64,000 nucleotides of DNA from Flavobacterium sp. 9AF (lineage in GTDB: Bacteria > Bacteroidota > Bacteroidia > Flavobacteriales > Flavobacteriaceae), in assembly GCF_902506265.1 (NCBI RefSeq), contig NZ_LR733556.1, positions 2,090,821-2,154,820 on the forward strand. Reading direction: 5' to 3'. How positions within the stretch are numbered: position 1 is the first letter of the stretch; every line of letters begins with the position of its first letter. The position numbers and the translations under genes were made by a program. Shown piece after piece: positions 10,966-19,779 of this stretch. The notes beneath the pieces were generated by a model. The model was given only the letters and a program-made list of their open reading frames with translations, was not told the origin of the DNA and ran no database searches.

Positions 10966-12111
10966 TTATTGTAGCGCTTGTTCTAAATCAGCTAATAAAT
11001 CGTCAATATCTTCTACACCTACACTTAAACGAACTAAATCATCTGTAATACCAATTTCCGCTCTTTTCTCTGCTGGAACTGAAGCATGTGTCATCGATGT
11101 TGGATGATTTGCTAATGATTCAACACCACCTAAAGACTCTGCTAAAGTAAATACTTTAACTCTCTCTAAAAATCGAACAGCATCTTCAAGCTTTCCTGAA
11201 TTAAAAGTAAAAGTTACCATCCCTCCAAAACCACCAATCATCTGTTTCTTTGCAATATCATGGTGTGGATGTGTTTCCAAACCTGGATAATATACTCTTT
11301 TAATTGCTGGGTGTTTGCTCAAAAATTCAGCCACTTTTGCACCATTTTCGCAATGTCTTTGCACTCTTAAATGTAAGGTTTTGATTCCTCTAAGAACTAA
11401 ATAACTGTCCATAGGTCCTAGTGTACCTCCAGTCGCAAACTGTGCAAAATGCAACTTTTCTCCCAATGCTGCATCTTTTACAACTAAAGCTCCTGCGATG
11501 ACATCGGAATGACCACCTAAGTATTTTGTAGCGGAATGCATAACAATATCAGCTCCTAAATCTAAAGGCTTTTGCAAATAAGGAGTTGCAAATGTATTAT
11601 CTACTGCAAACAACAGGTTATTCTTTTTTGTAATCTTTGCAATTGCTTCAATATCGGCTAATTTCATCAATGGATTTGTAGGTGTTTCTACCCAAACCAA
11701 CTTAGTATTCGCATTAATTAAACTTTCCAATTTTTGCAAATCAGTCATATCAACAAAATGAAACTTAATTCCAAAGTCTTGATAAATACGGGCAAACATT
11801 CTGTAAGTTCCTCCATACAAATCATCCATTGCAATAACTTCGTCATTAGGCTTTAGTAATTTCATAACAGAATCTGTAGCTGCTAATCCAGAAGCGAAGG
11901 CAAGTCCTCTAGTTCCATTTTCAATACTTGCTAAAGCGTCTTCCAAAGCTGTTCTTGTAGGATTTGCTGCTCTACTATATTCATATTCTCCTACAGGTTT
12001 ACCAGGAGAAGTTTGTGCATAAGTTGATGTTTGAAAAACAGGTGGCATAACCGAACCTGTAACTTTTTCATGATGTTGCCCACCATGTATTGTTTTAGTA
12101 TTAAATTTCAT
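10966..12111 (-). CDS. Cystathionine gamma-synthase / trans-sulfuration PLP enzyme
   Basis: This 381-residue Cys/Met-metabolism PLP enzyme either makes cystathionine from an activated homoserine and cysteine or cleaves it; sequence alone does not separate the two well. Family marks are the N-terminal TKTIHGGQ and PPVFQTSTYAQ, the YSRAANPTR substrate/PLP loop, and the Schiff-base lysine in HSATKYLGGHSDVIAG. Length is normal. The gene is monocistronic with its own promoter box at 12127-12134 and a terminator at 10910-10941. Confidence 0.92.
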   Translation of the reverse strand: MKFNTKTIHGGQHHEKVTGSVMPPVFQTSTYAQTSPGKPVGEYEYSRAANPTRTALEDALASIENGTRGLAFASGLAATDSVMKLLKPNDEVIAMDDLYGGTYRMFARIYQDFGIKFHFVDMTDLQKLESLINANTKLVWVETPTNPLMKLADIEAIAKITKKNNLLFAVDNTFATPYLQKPLDLGADIVMHSATKYLGGHSDVIAGALVVKDAALGEKLHFAQFATGGTLGPMDSYLVLRGIKTLHLRVQRHCENGAKVAEFLSKHPAIKRVYYPGLETHPHHDIAKKQMIGGFGGMVTFTFNSGKLEDAVRFLERVKVFTLAESLGGVESLANHPTSMTHASVPAEKRAEIGITDDLVRLSVGVEDIDDLLADLEQALQ

Positions 12112-12126
12112 TATTTTAATTTTTTA

Positions 12127-12134
12127 CAAATGTA
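12127..12134 (-). promoter_or_regulatory. -7 promoter box of the cystathionine gamma-synthase gene
   Basis: TACATTTG on the minus strand, a perfect TAnnTTTG match, 15 bases upstream of the ATG at 12111. Confidence 0.5.
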
Positions 12135-12140
12135 TTAAGT

Positions 12141-12599
12141 TTAAAGGAATTTTCTTATTTGCAAAATTATTCCTAGATGTAAACCTTCATGAAAATTATT
12201 AAATTCAACAGCTTGTCTTGCATTTTGAATGGTAAATCCAGTGCTTTTAGTTGTATATTCATGAAAAGTAATAAAAATATTTTTTTCAAAATCTTCTTGT
12301 ATCTTTTCAGTCGTGGAAAACAAAATACTTTTTATATAATCTACTTCTTCCTGTGTAGTTGTACATGTTGGAAAAGTTCCATTACGATAGGTGTCAATAA
12401 ATGTATCTGAAACATGCATAGGTAAACCAGATAACTTATAAATTAATGATTGTTGTGTGGCAATACAGTGTCCAATATTCCAAATAATATTATTACTAAA
12501 TCCTTGAGGCATTAAATTCAACTGTTCGAGCGTATATTTTTCTAAAAAATAAAGAAATTGATTTCTTATATTATTAGTAATTCTAAATGTTGTTTCCAT
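12141..12599 (-). CDS. DinB-like four-helix protein
   Basis: The 152-residue protein has the DinB/YfiT fold pattern. There is an N-terminal helix (RNQFLYFLEKYTLEQLNLMP), then NIIWNIGHCIATQQSLIY with the first metal-ligand histidine, and the C-terminal FHEGLHLGIILQI with two more histidines. Members are putative metal-dependent thiol (bacillithiol or mycothiol) transferases or damage-inducible proteins; the substrate cannot be told here. It lies just upstream of the cystathionine gamma-synthase gene on the same strand but has its own spacing. Confidence 0.8.
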   Translation of the reverse strand: METTFRITNNIRNQFLYFLEKYTLEQLNLMPQGFSNNIIWNIGHCIATQQSLIYKLSGLPMHVSDTFIDTYRNGTFPTCTTTQEEVDYIKSILFSTTEKIQEDFEKNIFITFHEYTTKSTGFTIQNARQAVEFNNFHEGLHLGIILQIRKFL

Positions 12600-12642
12600 A
12601 ATTAAAAATTTCTTACGAATATACTCAATTTATTAAGTTTAA

Positions 12643-12951
12643 AATAAGAATTACATAACATTTAATTCTAATTTTATAAATACAATTATTTTTATAAGTA
12701 ATACTTATAAAAATAGGGATAACATAAAAAAAGGTATTAAAAATGATGAATTTATAGCTAAAAAATCGTTTTTAAAAAAACACAAAGACGTTATCTTAGA
12801 TTATGATTTTTTTGAACGAAATGGTTTTAAGGAAACTTTTTTTGCGATTCATTTAAAAACAGTTTATTTGATTGATGAAGACGAAATAAAAGGCAGAAAA
12901 ATAAAGGTTAAACAAGTTGATGTTGCTTGTTATACTTGCTTTGAGGAATAA
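12643..12951 (+). pseudogene. Open frame with no start codon (gene remnant or unusual start)
   Basis: A frame of 102 codons stays open from 12643 to a TAA at 12949-12951. It reads like a real hydrophilic protein (KKSFLKKHKDVILDYDFF ... HLKTVYLIDEDEIKGRK ... VDVACYTCFEE). No ATG, GTG or TTG occurs in frame before codon 70 or so. The nearby ATGATG at 12743-12748 is in another frame and stops after four codons. The gene has either lost its 5' end or frame, or begins at ATT or ATA. No family is recognised. The stop codon is immediately followed by the shared terminator at 12951-12978. Confidence 0.45.
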
Positions 12952-12978
12952 AAAAACACGCTGAAGAGCGTGTTTTTT
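12951..12978. terminator. Bidirectional terminator
   Basis: AAAAAACACGCT pairs perfectly with AGCGTGTTTTTT around the loop GAAG. It terminates pyk from the right and the ORF remnant from the left. Confidence 0.85.
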
Positions 12979-12997
12979 AATCTATATTGCATAAAAA

Positions 12998-14428
12998 TTA
13001 TTCAATTTCAGAAACTCTTAAAGTATTTACCATACCTTTTTTCACAATGGGCATAGCCGCTAAGTTGATTACCATATCACCAGGTTTTACATAACCTCTT
13101 TCTTTACAAATTTGGTTAATATCATCAACAGTATCATCTGTACTTACAAATTTATCATAGTAGTACGCTCTCACACCCCATAATAAATTTAATTGCGTTA
13201 AAATTCGCTTGTTAGAAGTAAATACTAAAATATGCGATTTGGGTCTCCAAGCTGAAATTTGAAAAGCAGTATAACCACTATTAGTTAAGGTTGTAATGGC
13301 TTTAGCAGCAATGTCATCAGCCATAATCGCAGCATGATAACAGATAGACTTAGTAATAAAACGTTTGGTACGTACATGTGGTGCATTTAAAGGCACTTTA
13401 ATAAGTGGCGAGTCTTCTACACTTTCTATAATACGTGTCATGGTTTCAATTACTTGAACCGGATAATTTCCTACAGATGTTTCTCCAGAAAGCATTACAG
13501 CATCTGCTCCATCCATAACCGAATTGGCTACATCATTTACTTCTGCTCTAGTTGGAGTTAAACTAGTAATCATAGTTTCCATCATTTGTGTCGCTACAAT
13601 TACTGGAATTCGAGCTGTTTTTGCTCTATGAATTAGTTTCTTTTGAATTAAGGGTACTTGTTCCGCTGGAATTTCAACTCCTAAATCGCCACGTGCCACC
13701 ATAAGAGCATCGCAAAAAGCAACAATTTTATCTATATTTTCTACTGCTTCTGGTTTTTCAATTTTAGCAACAATAGGAATTTTATGATCGGAATGTTTAG
13801 CAATTAAATCTTGTAATTCTTCCAAATCTTTCGGAGTTCTCACAAAGGAAAGAGCAATCCAATCTACTTTGTTTTCAATGGCAAAAATAGCGTCTTTAAT
13901 GTCTTTTTTTGTTAAAGCAGGTAATGAAACTTTAGTGTTTGGTAAATTAACCCCTTTTTTAGATTTCAATGGACCACCTTGTATAACTACGGCTTCCACT
14001 TCAGTTTTTTTATCGGTTTTAACTACTTCAAAAATAAGTTTTCCATCGTCTAAAAGAATGCGTTCTCCAGGATTTACATCTTTAGGAAATTCTTTATAGT
14101 TCATATATACTTTAGAAGCAGTTCCTAATATATCTTCTGCTGTAGTAAATGTAATTTTATCTCCTTTAGCGACTACTACATCTTCTTTCATTACTCCAAC
14201 TCGTAATTTTGGTCCTTGTAAATCGGCTAGGATAGAAGTAGTGTAATTGAATTCTTCATTTAATTCTCTAATCATGTCGATACGTTCTTTAACATCGTCA
14301 TAATTTGCATGAGAAAAATTGATTCTAAATACATTTACTCCAGCTTCAATCATGTCTTTTAATACATCTTTTGAACTAGTCGCAGGACCTAAAGTAGCTA
14401 CAATTTTTGTCTTTTTTGTTGTTGGCAT
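12998..14428 (-). CDS. pyk: Pyruvate kinase
   Basis: This enzyme converts phosphoenolpyruvate and ADP to pyruvate and ATP in the last step of glycolysis. The 476-residue protein has all the marks: KIVATLGPATSS at the N-terminus, VFRINFSHANYDD, the signature with the active-site lysine and acidic residues (IPIVAKIEKPEAVENID), MVARGDLGVEIPAEQVP and MLSGETSVGNYPV. It lies five bases downstream of the IPExxxVDY gene on the same strand, so the two are probably co-transcribed. Confidence 0.97.
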   Translation of the reverse strand: MPTTKKTKIVATLGPATSSKDVLKDMIEAGVNVFRINFSHANYDDVKERIDMIRELNEEFNYTTSILADLQGPKLRVGVMKEDVVVAKGDKITFTTAEDILGTASKVYMNYKEFPKDVNPGERILLDDGKLIFEVVKTDKKTEVEAVVIQGGPLKSKKGVNLPNTKVSLPALTKKDIKDAIFAIENKVDWIALSFVRTPKDLEELQDLIAKHSDHKIPIVAKIEKPEAVENIDKIVAFCDALMVARGDLGVEIPAEQVPLIQKKLIHRAKTARIPVIVATQMMETMITSLTPTRAEVNDVANSVMDGADAVMLSGETSVGNYPVQVIETMTRIIESVEDSPLIKVPLNAPHVRTKRFITKSICYHAAIMADDIAAKAITTLTNSGYTAFQISAWRPKSHILVFTSNKRILTQLNLLWGVRAYYYDKFVSTDDTVDDINQICKERGYVKPGDMVINLAAMPIVKKGMVNTLRVSEIE

Positions 14429-14433
14429 TCGAA

Positions 14434-14910
14434 TTAAAAAATTAAATTATTTTTTGATTTAAGTTTGTTTTGATCAATTGGGTACACCATTGAAATTTGG
14501 TCTATTTTTGAAAGTTTTTGAATTATGTTTTCCAATGGGAAAAATGAGGGTTCAATATTTTCAATTTTTAATATGTAATCTGCTTTTTTATATTCTGGCA
14601 AAACATACATAGTAATATCAATAGAGTCAAAAATTCCATTTGTGCTTTTTTCTGAAGTTATAGCTGTAGCTTTATTTTCGAAAACATTCCAAATAATGTC
14701 ATGAATTTCATCATCAAAAATAAAATGACTAAATATACCTTTTCCTTCTCTGTTTTCAATTTCAATATTTGAGTCGTTTTTTCTTAATTGAATTTGTATT
14801 AGCTTATTAATAAAATAAACTAAACGATAATCTTCTAAACTAGAATGAATGGCAATAAGCTCATAATCTATCGAAATAAAATCATTTATCTGAATTTTAT
14901 GAATGGCCAT
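14434..14910 (-). CDS. IPExxxVDY family protein
   Basis: This 158-residue cytoplasmic protein has no known function. It carries LPEYKKADYIL, which fits the degenerate IPExxxVDY signature that names a Bacteroidota family, and it sits in the family's usual place between rnc and pyk. The N-terminal half (MAIHKIQINDFISIDYELIAIHS) predicts beta strands. The position suggests co-expression with pyk, five bases downstream. Confidence 0.8.
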   Translation of the reverse strand: MAIHKIQINDFISIDYELIAIHSSLEDYRLVYFINKLIQIQLRKNDSNIEIENREGKGIFSHFIFDDEIHDIIWNVFENKATAITSEKSTNGIFDSIDITMYVLPEYKKADYILKIENIEPSFFPLENIIQKLSKIDQISMVYPIDQNKLKSKNNLIF

Positions 14911-15022
14911 AACTTAAAAATAAGTTGTAAATATACTATTTAATATATATAAATAGTATTGTTTTTAAAGAAGTTAAGGATTGTTTACTAACGAAAACGA
15001 TTTAGTAGTCGAAATTAAAATG

Positions 15023-15766
15023 TTATTTTTTGTTAATTTTTTCTTGTAAGGCAAAATAGGCTCTTTTTGCCGCTTTTTCTTCCGCTTTTTTCTTTGAAGT
15101 AGCTCTGCCTTTAGCTACAATTTTTTGATCGATGGTTAGTTTTACACCAAAATATTTTTGTTCTTCAATTCCGGTATCGTCAAACACATCAAAATTAAAT
15201 TGTTTCTTTTCTTTTTGACACCATTCTATAACCAAACTTTTATAGCTAATAACTTTTCCTTCTAATTTAGGAATATCCACATAAGGTTCAATAACTTTTT
15301 GATAAATAAACTTTTCACAAAATTGAAATCCACGATCTAAGTAGATGGCACCTATAAAAGCTTCAAATAAGTTTCCATGTATGTTTTCTCCAAAATGTTG
15401 TGGGTTCACTTTGCTTTCTACAAAATGTATTAAATTGAAATCTCTTCCTAGTTCATTTAAATGTTCTCTGCTTACAATTTTGGATCGCATTTTTGTTAAA
15501 TATCCTTCATCTCCTGTAGGAACTTCATTGTACAAATGAGCAGCAATAACACTACCTAACATAGCATCACCTAAAAATTCTAAACGCTCGTAATTGAAAG
15601 GGTTCCCCTTTTCGTCAATTTTGTTTGTAGACCTATGGGTAAAAGCTTTTTGATAATATCTTAAAGTAATAGGTTGAAAACCAAGTATTTTTGTAAGTTT
15701 ATCAAAAAAAATCCCGTCTTCTGGAGAACGGGAGTTTTTTAATATTTTTTTAAAGAATTTACGCAT
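15023..15766 (-). CDS. rnc: Ribonuclease III
   Basis: RNase III cuts double-stranded RNA in rRNA and mRNA processing. The 247-residue product contains the catalytic signature YERLEFLGDAMLGSVIA, the downstream acidic residues in LFEAFIGAIYLDRG, and a C-terminal dsRNA-binding domain (SYKSLVIEWCQKEK ... KGRATSKKKAEEKAAKRA). I take the ATG at 15766 (MRKFFKKILK), four bases after the fabF stop, rather than the upstream in-frame ATG inside fabF, which would add 19 atypical residues. It is co-transcribed with fabF. Confidence 0.95.
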   Translation of the reverse strand: MRKFFKKILKNSRSPEDGIFFDKLTKILGFQPITLRYYQKAFTHRSTNKIDEKGNPFNYERLEFLGDAMLGSVIAAHLYNEVPTGDEGYLTKMRSKIVSREHLNELGRDFNLIHFVESKVNPQHFGENIHGNLFEAFIGAIYLDRGFQFCEKFIYQKVIEPYVDIPKLEGKVISYKSLVIEWCQKEKKQFNFDVFDDTGIEEQKYFGVKLTIDQKIVAKGRATSKKKAEEKAAKRAYFALQEKINKK

Positions 15767-15770
15767 AAAA

Positions 15771-17024
15771 TTATGCTTCAATTTTTTTAAATAAAACACA
15801 TGCATTATGACCTCCAAAACCAAAAGTATTGCTCATCGCTACTTTTATGTCTCTTTTTTGTGCCTTGTTTAAAGTTAAATTTAATTCTGGGTTAATGTTT
15901 TCATCTACAGTAGTGTGGTTTATTGTAGGTGGAATAATGCCATTTTTAATAGCTAATATAGATGCAATAGCTTCAATTCCACCAGCAGCACCAAGTAAAT
16001 GACCTGTCATTGATTTAGTGGAATTAATATTTATTTTTTTGGCATGTTCTCCAAAAACGGCACTAATCGCTTTTAATTCTGCTACATCTCCAAGAGGAGT
16101 CGAAGTTCCATGTGTGTTAATATGTTCAACGTCTTCTGGTTTCATTCCAGCATCTCGTAAACAATTTTCCATTACAGCAATAACTCCAATTCCTTCTGGA
16201 TGTGGAGCGGTTAAATGGTAAGCATCGGAAGAAAGTCCACCGCCACCTATTTCACAATAGATTTTAGCGCCACGTGCTTTGGCATGTTCATATTCTTCAA
16301 GAACTAATGCACCAGCACCTTCACCTAATACAAATCCATCACGAGTAGCATCAAAAGGTCGTGAAGCTGTCTCAGGGCTTTCATTTCTTGTAGATAAGGC
16401 ATGCATAGAATTAAAACCACCCATTCCTGCAATAGTTACAGCTGCTTCGGAACCACCAGAAATGATTACATCACACATTCCTAAACGAATATAGTTAAAT
16501 GCATCTATCATGGCATTAGCGGATGATGCACAAGCAGAAACGGTAGTATAGTTTGGCCCCATAAAACCATTGCGCATTGAAATATGAGCAGGAGCTATAT
16601 CAGCAATCATTTTAGGTATAAAGAAAGGATTAAAACGAGGAGTTCCATCACCAGCAGCATAATTTAAAACTTCTTCTTGAAAAGTTTCTAAACCTCCTAT
16701 TCCGGCACCCCAAATAACACCTACGCGGTGTTTATTTACATTATCCGCTGTAATTCCTGCGTCTTTAATCGCTTCATCACTTGCAACAATGGCATATTGC
16801 GAAAATTTGTCTAAACGTCTTGCTTCTTTTTTATCTATGAAGTCTTCTACTTTAAAGTTCTTTACTTCACAAGCAAATTTAGTTTTATGTTTTTCAGTAT
16901 TATAATAGGTAATGGGAGCAGCACCACTTTTACCGCTGATTAACGCATCCCAATATTCTTGAATGTTATTTCCTATTGGAGTTAGCGCTCCTAAACCAGT
17001 TACAACAACACGCTTTAATTGCAT
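15771..17024 (-). CDS. fabF: Beta-ketoacyl-ACP synthase II
   Basis: FabF elongates acyl-ACP with malonyl-ACP in fatty-acid synthesis. The 417-residue protein shows the active-site cysteine in VSACASSANAM, the first histidine in NTHGTSTPLGD and the second in MTGHLLGAAGG, the Cys-His-His triad of the family. It lies downstream of acpP on the same strand, but 283 bases separate them and a hairpin follows acpP, so fabF-rnc may also have its own promoter. Confidence 0.97.
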   Translation of the reverse strand: MQLKRVVVTGLGALTPIGNNIQEYWDALISGKSGAAPITYYNTEKHKTKFACEVKNFKVEDFIDKKEARRLDKFSQYAIVASDEAIKDAGITADNVNKHRVGVIWGAGIGGLETFQEEVLNYAAGDGTPRFNPFFIPKMIADIAPAHISMRNGFMGPNYTTVSACASSANAMIDAFNYIRLGMCDVIISGGSEAAVTIAGMGGFNSMHALSTRNESPETASRPFDATRDGFVLGEGAGALVLEEYEHAKARGAKIYCEIGGGGLSSDAYHLTAPHPEGIGVIAVMENCLRDAGMKPEDVEHINTHGTSTPLGDVAELKAISAVFGEHAKKININSTKSMTGHLLGAAGGIEAIASILAIKNGIIPPTINHTTVDENINPELNLTLNKAQKRDIKVAMSNTFGFGGHNACVLFKKIEA

Positions 17025-17266
17025 ATAGATATGTTTTGATTATATAAAAAAACCCAAAGTGCTTTTAATTAATACTAAAAGAAACAATGGGTATTACATA
17101 GTTTATTTATTATGATTGTAATACAATCAATGTTTTCTACTTATAAAATAAATTTCTCGTTATAAATATATAAAAAAATATAATTAAAACTTATTTAACT
17201 GATTTCATAACATTAGTAATACCAGTTAAGAATTCTGTTAAATGTTTAAAAGCAAAGCGAAACAAG

Positions 17267-17300
17267 AACACCCATAAGGTTTTAAAACCCAATGGGTGTT
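17267..17300 (-). terminator. Hairpin after acpP (terminator or attenuator)
   Basis: AACACCCAT (17267-17275) pairs with ATGGGTGTT (17292-17300), with an inner GGTTTT/AAAACC pairing. It lies seven bases after the acpP stop and before fabF, so it would make acpP mRNA more abundant than the distal fabF-rnc message. Confidence 0.6.
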
Positions 17301-17307
17301 TCTAATA

Positions 17308-17544
17308 TTATTTCTTAGCTTCCTCGATGTAAGAAATAGCTTGACCTACAGTAGCAATGTTTTCAGCTTGATCATCTGGAATTTGAATATCAAATTCTTT
17401 TTCGAACTCCATAATTAGCTCAACAGTGTCTAATGAATCAGCTCCTAAATCGTTAGTGAAGCTAGCTTCAGCTACAACTTCATTTTCGTCAACACCTAAT
17501 TTGTCTACGATAATCGCTTTTACTCTTGATGCAATGTCTGACAT
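17308..17544 (-). CDS. acpP: Acyl carrier protein
   Basis: ACP carries growing acyl chains on a 4'-phosphopantetheine arm. The 78-residue acidic protein has the attachment motif [15 protein letters not shown], with the modified serine at residue 37. Size and sequence are fully typical. A promoter box lies about 30 bases upstream. Confidence 0.98.
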   Translation of the reverse strand: MSDIASRVKAIIVDKLGVDENEVVAEASFTNDLGADSLDTVELIMEFEKEFDIQIPDDQAENIATVGQAISYIEEAKK

Positions 17545-17573
17545 AATCTTTTAATTTTAATTTAATTTGTTGG

Positions 17574-17581
17574 CAAAAATA
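17574..17581 (-). promoter_or_regulatory. -7 promoter box of acpP
   Basis: TATTTTTG on the minus strand (TAnnTTTG), 29 bases before the acpP ATG. Confidence 0.5.
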
Positions 17582-17717
17582 AAAAACTTTATTTTAAAAC
17601 AACCTTTTTGTTACTAAATAAGACTACGAAATTAAAAAAAATAATTCACAAAGACTTCATTTTTCTATTTTTTACCAATTATTATTCTTTTTTTTGTGTA
17701 ATAAAAATTACAGGATA

Positions 17718-18281
17718 ATGAAAAAAATAGTCATATTTGCTTCTGGTACTGGTTCCAATGCCGAGAAAATAATATTACATTTCAAAAAATCAAATCTAGG
17801 GAACGTAGTCGCAATCTTCTCAAACAATCCTCGTGCCAAAGTTTTACAGCTTGCTGAAAATCATGCTATTTCTTCTGTAGTTTTCAATAAAGGAGAACTT
17901 AATGATGGGGTTGTTTTAAAAGTATTAAATGAAATTCAACCCGATTTAATTGTGTTGGCTGGTTTTTTATGGAAATTTCCTGCTTCCATTATTCAGCAGT
18001 ATCCTAATAAAGTGATTAATATTCATCCTGCTTTGCTTCCTAAATATGGTGGAAAAGGAATGTATGGTATGCATGTGCATCAAGCGGTGTTGGAAAATAA
18101 AGAAGTAGAAACGGGTATTACTATTCATTATGTTAATGAGAATTATGATGAGGGTGCTTTTATTTTCCAAAAAGCAGTTGCTATTGAGGATTGTACTACA
18201 TCAGAACAAATTGCTGAAAAAGTACATCAATTGGAACATGAGTTTTTTTCAGTGGTAATAGAGAGATTATTAGAAGGTTAG
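17718..18281 (+). CDS. purN: Phosphoribosylglycinamide formyltransferase
   Basis: PurN transfers a formyl group from 10-formyl-tetrahydrofolate to GAR in purine synthesis. From the ATG at 17718 the product has 187 residues and contains ASGTGSNAEKII (phosphate loop), the active site NIHPALLPKYGGKGMYG with its Asn/His pair, and the GITIHYVNENYDEG loop with the catalytic aspartate. An in-frame start at 17694 adds only eight non-conserved residues and is less likely. It is divergent from acpP. Confidence 0.95.
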   Translation: MKKIVIFASGTGSNAEKIILHFKKSNLGNVVAIFSNNPRAKVLQLAENHAISSVVFNKGELNDGVVLKVLNEIQPDLIVLAGFLWKFPASIIQQYPNKVINIHPALLPKYGGKGMYGMHVHQAVLENKEVETGITIHYVNENYDEGAFIFQKAVAIEDCTTSEQIAEKVHQLEHEFFSVVIERLLEG

Positions 18282-18352
18282 ATTTTTTGACTTTATGATA
18301 AAATAATATCTAGTAAATCTTTTATAAAATCTAATAATATAAGAAGTCAAAA

Positions 18353-18820
18353 ATGTCACATGAAGTACATATATATACAGATGGTGCAGCCAAAGGGAAC
18401 CCTGGGCCTGCTGGCTATGGCGTGGTAATGGAATTAGTGGGGACTCCTTATAAAAAAGAATTTTATGAAGGGTTTCGTTTGTCTACTAATAATAGAATGG
18501 AACTATTGGCAGTTATTGTAGGTCTGGAAAAATTAAAAAATCCTAAAATGAAGGTCCTCGTTGTCTCAGATTCTAAATATGTAGTGGATGCTGTTGAAAA
18601 AAGATGGGTGTTTCAATGGGAAAAAATAAATTTTAAAGCTAAAAAAAACCCAGATTTATGGATCCGTTTTCTTAAAGTGTATAGGAAGCATCAAGTCGAT
18701 TTTAAATGGGTTAAAGGCCATAATAATCATCCTCAAAATGAACGTTGTGATGCCTTGGCTGTAATGGCTTCACAACAAGAAAAATTATCCATTGATGCTT
18801 TTTATGAGGAGAATGAATAA
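18353..18820 (+). CDS. rnhA: Ribonuclease HI
   Basis: RNase HI removes the RNA strand of RNA-DNA hybrids (R-loops, Okazaki primers). The 155-residue protein carries the catalytic acids D10 (YTDGAAKGNPGPAG), E50 (NNRMELLAVI), D73 (VVSDSKYVVDAV) and the distal aspartate in NERCDALA, plus the basic protrusion (KINFKAKKNPDLW). Length is standard. It follows purN by 71 bases. Confidence 0.96.
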   Translation: MSHEVHIYTDGAAKGNPGPAGYGVVMELVGTPYKKEFYEGFRLSTNNRMELLAVIVGLEKLKNPKMKVLVVSDSKYVVDAVEKRWVFQWEKINFKAKKNPDLWIRFLKVYRKHQVDFKWVKGHNNHPQNERCDALAVMASQQEKLSIDAFYEENE

Positions 18821-18867
18821 CTATTGATTATTAAATTTTATTTATAGAGAAAATGTAGAATTATAAT

Positions 18868-18875
18868 TATTTTTG
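18868..18875 (+). promoter_or_regulatory. -7 promoter box of the pseudopilin operon
   Basis: TATTTTTG (TAnnTTTG). Transcription would start near 18882, which makes the ATG at 18890 the better start for the first gene. Confidence 0.5.
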
Positions 18876-18889
18876 TAAAAATGTATAAT

Positions 18890-19288
18890 ATGAAAAAAAA
18901 GGTTAAGTCTTTCAATCTGCAAGAAATGTTAATAGTATTAGCAATTATAGGAATATTACTATTGTTAGCACTACCTAATTTAATGCCACTGATTACAAAA
19001 GCAAAAAGTGTAGAAGCTCAAACACAACTTAAGTTTATCTATAATTCACAAAAACAATATCACTTTATGTATTCAAAATATAGTAATGATTTAAATGAGA
19101 TTGATTTTGAGAAACCAAAAACGGTTAAAGAAGACGGAAGTGCTAATTATGTATATGAAATAATTCAATCTTCAAACTCAGATTTTAAAGCTACTGCTAC
19201 TGCGATAACAGATTTTGACAACGATGGTGTATTTAATGTTTGGGAAATTGATCAAGATGGAGTTCCTAAAGAGACAATAAAAGATTAG
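18890..19288 (+). CDS. Type II secretion / type IV pilus-like pseudopilin
   Basis: The 132-residue product begins with a short basic leader (MKKKVKS) followed by FNLQEMLIVLAIIGILLLLALP, a class III prepilin signal. Aligned to the consensus G|FTLIE, Phe +1 and Glu +5 are kept, but the -1 residue is Ser instead of the nearly invariant Gly. The C-terminal part ends with DFDNDGVFNVWEIDQDGVP, an acidic segment like the calcium-binding end of GspG-type major pseudopilins. It would assemble into a periplasmic pseudopilus driven by the GspE encoded three genes on. An ATG nine bases upstream (18881) is an alternative start. Confidence 0.85.
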   Translation: MKKKVKSFNLQEMLIVLAIIGILLLLALPNLMPLITKAKSVEAQTQLKFIYNSQKQYHFMYSKYSNDLNEIDFEKPKTVKEDGSANYVYEIIQSSNSDFKATATAITDFDNDGVFNVWEIDQDGVPKETIKD

Positions 19289-19290
19289 GG

Positions 19291-19779
19291 GTGATCGTTT
19301 TATTTAAACTATTACTAATTATAGTTTTTCTTATTATTTTATATCAAGATGTTAAAGAAAGATTAGTTTATTGGTTCTTATATCCTTTGGTTGGGGTAAT
19401 AGGAGTCATAATTCAACAAATGTATTTTCATTGGAACATAATAATGATATATACATGCATTAACTTAATTTTAGTTGGAGTATTAATTTTAATTACGTTC
19501 TTATATTACAAATTGATTTTAAAGAATAAATATTTTAATAAAAGTATAGGTTTGGGAGACTTATTACTTTTTGTTTTTCTATCTTTTACTTTACCAACAT
19601 TTACCTTTTGGATTCTTTTTGTATTTTCACTATTCTTCTCATTACTTCTTTTCTTGTTTGTTAAGAGTATAAAGTTGAGAATAGAAACAATTCCTTTGGC
19701 AGGATATATAGCACTTTTTTTTGCAATAATATTTTTCATCTCTTTGTTCTTAAATAGAAATTTTCTTTATATAAATTAA
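19291..19779 (+). CDS. Prepilin peptidase, catalytic domain only (A24 family)
   Basis: This 162-residue integral membrane protein consists almost only of hydrophobic helices and carries the two catalytic aspartates of A24 aspartic proteases: D20 in LYQDVKERLVYW and D90 in the GLGD motif. The N-terminal cysteine-rich methyltransferase part of full-length PilD/GspO is absent, as in short TadV/CpaA-like forms, so pilin N-methylation may be missing. It starts at GTG two bases after the pseudopilin stop. Its obvious substrate is that pseudopilin. Confidence 0.85.
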   Translation: MIVLFKLLLIIVFLIILYQDVKERLVYWFLYPLVGVIGVIIQQMYFHWNIIMIYTCINLILVGVLILITFLYYKLILKNKYFNKSIGLGDLLLFVFLSFTLPTFTFWILFVFSLFFSLLLFLFVKSIKLRIETIPLAGYIALFFAIIFFISLFLNRNFLYIN

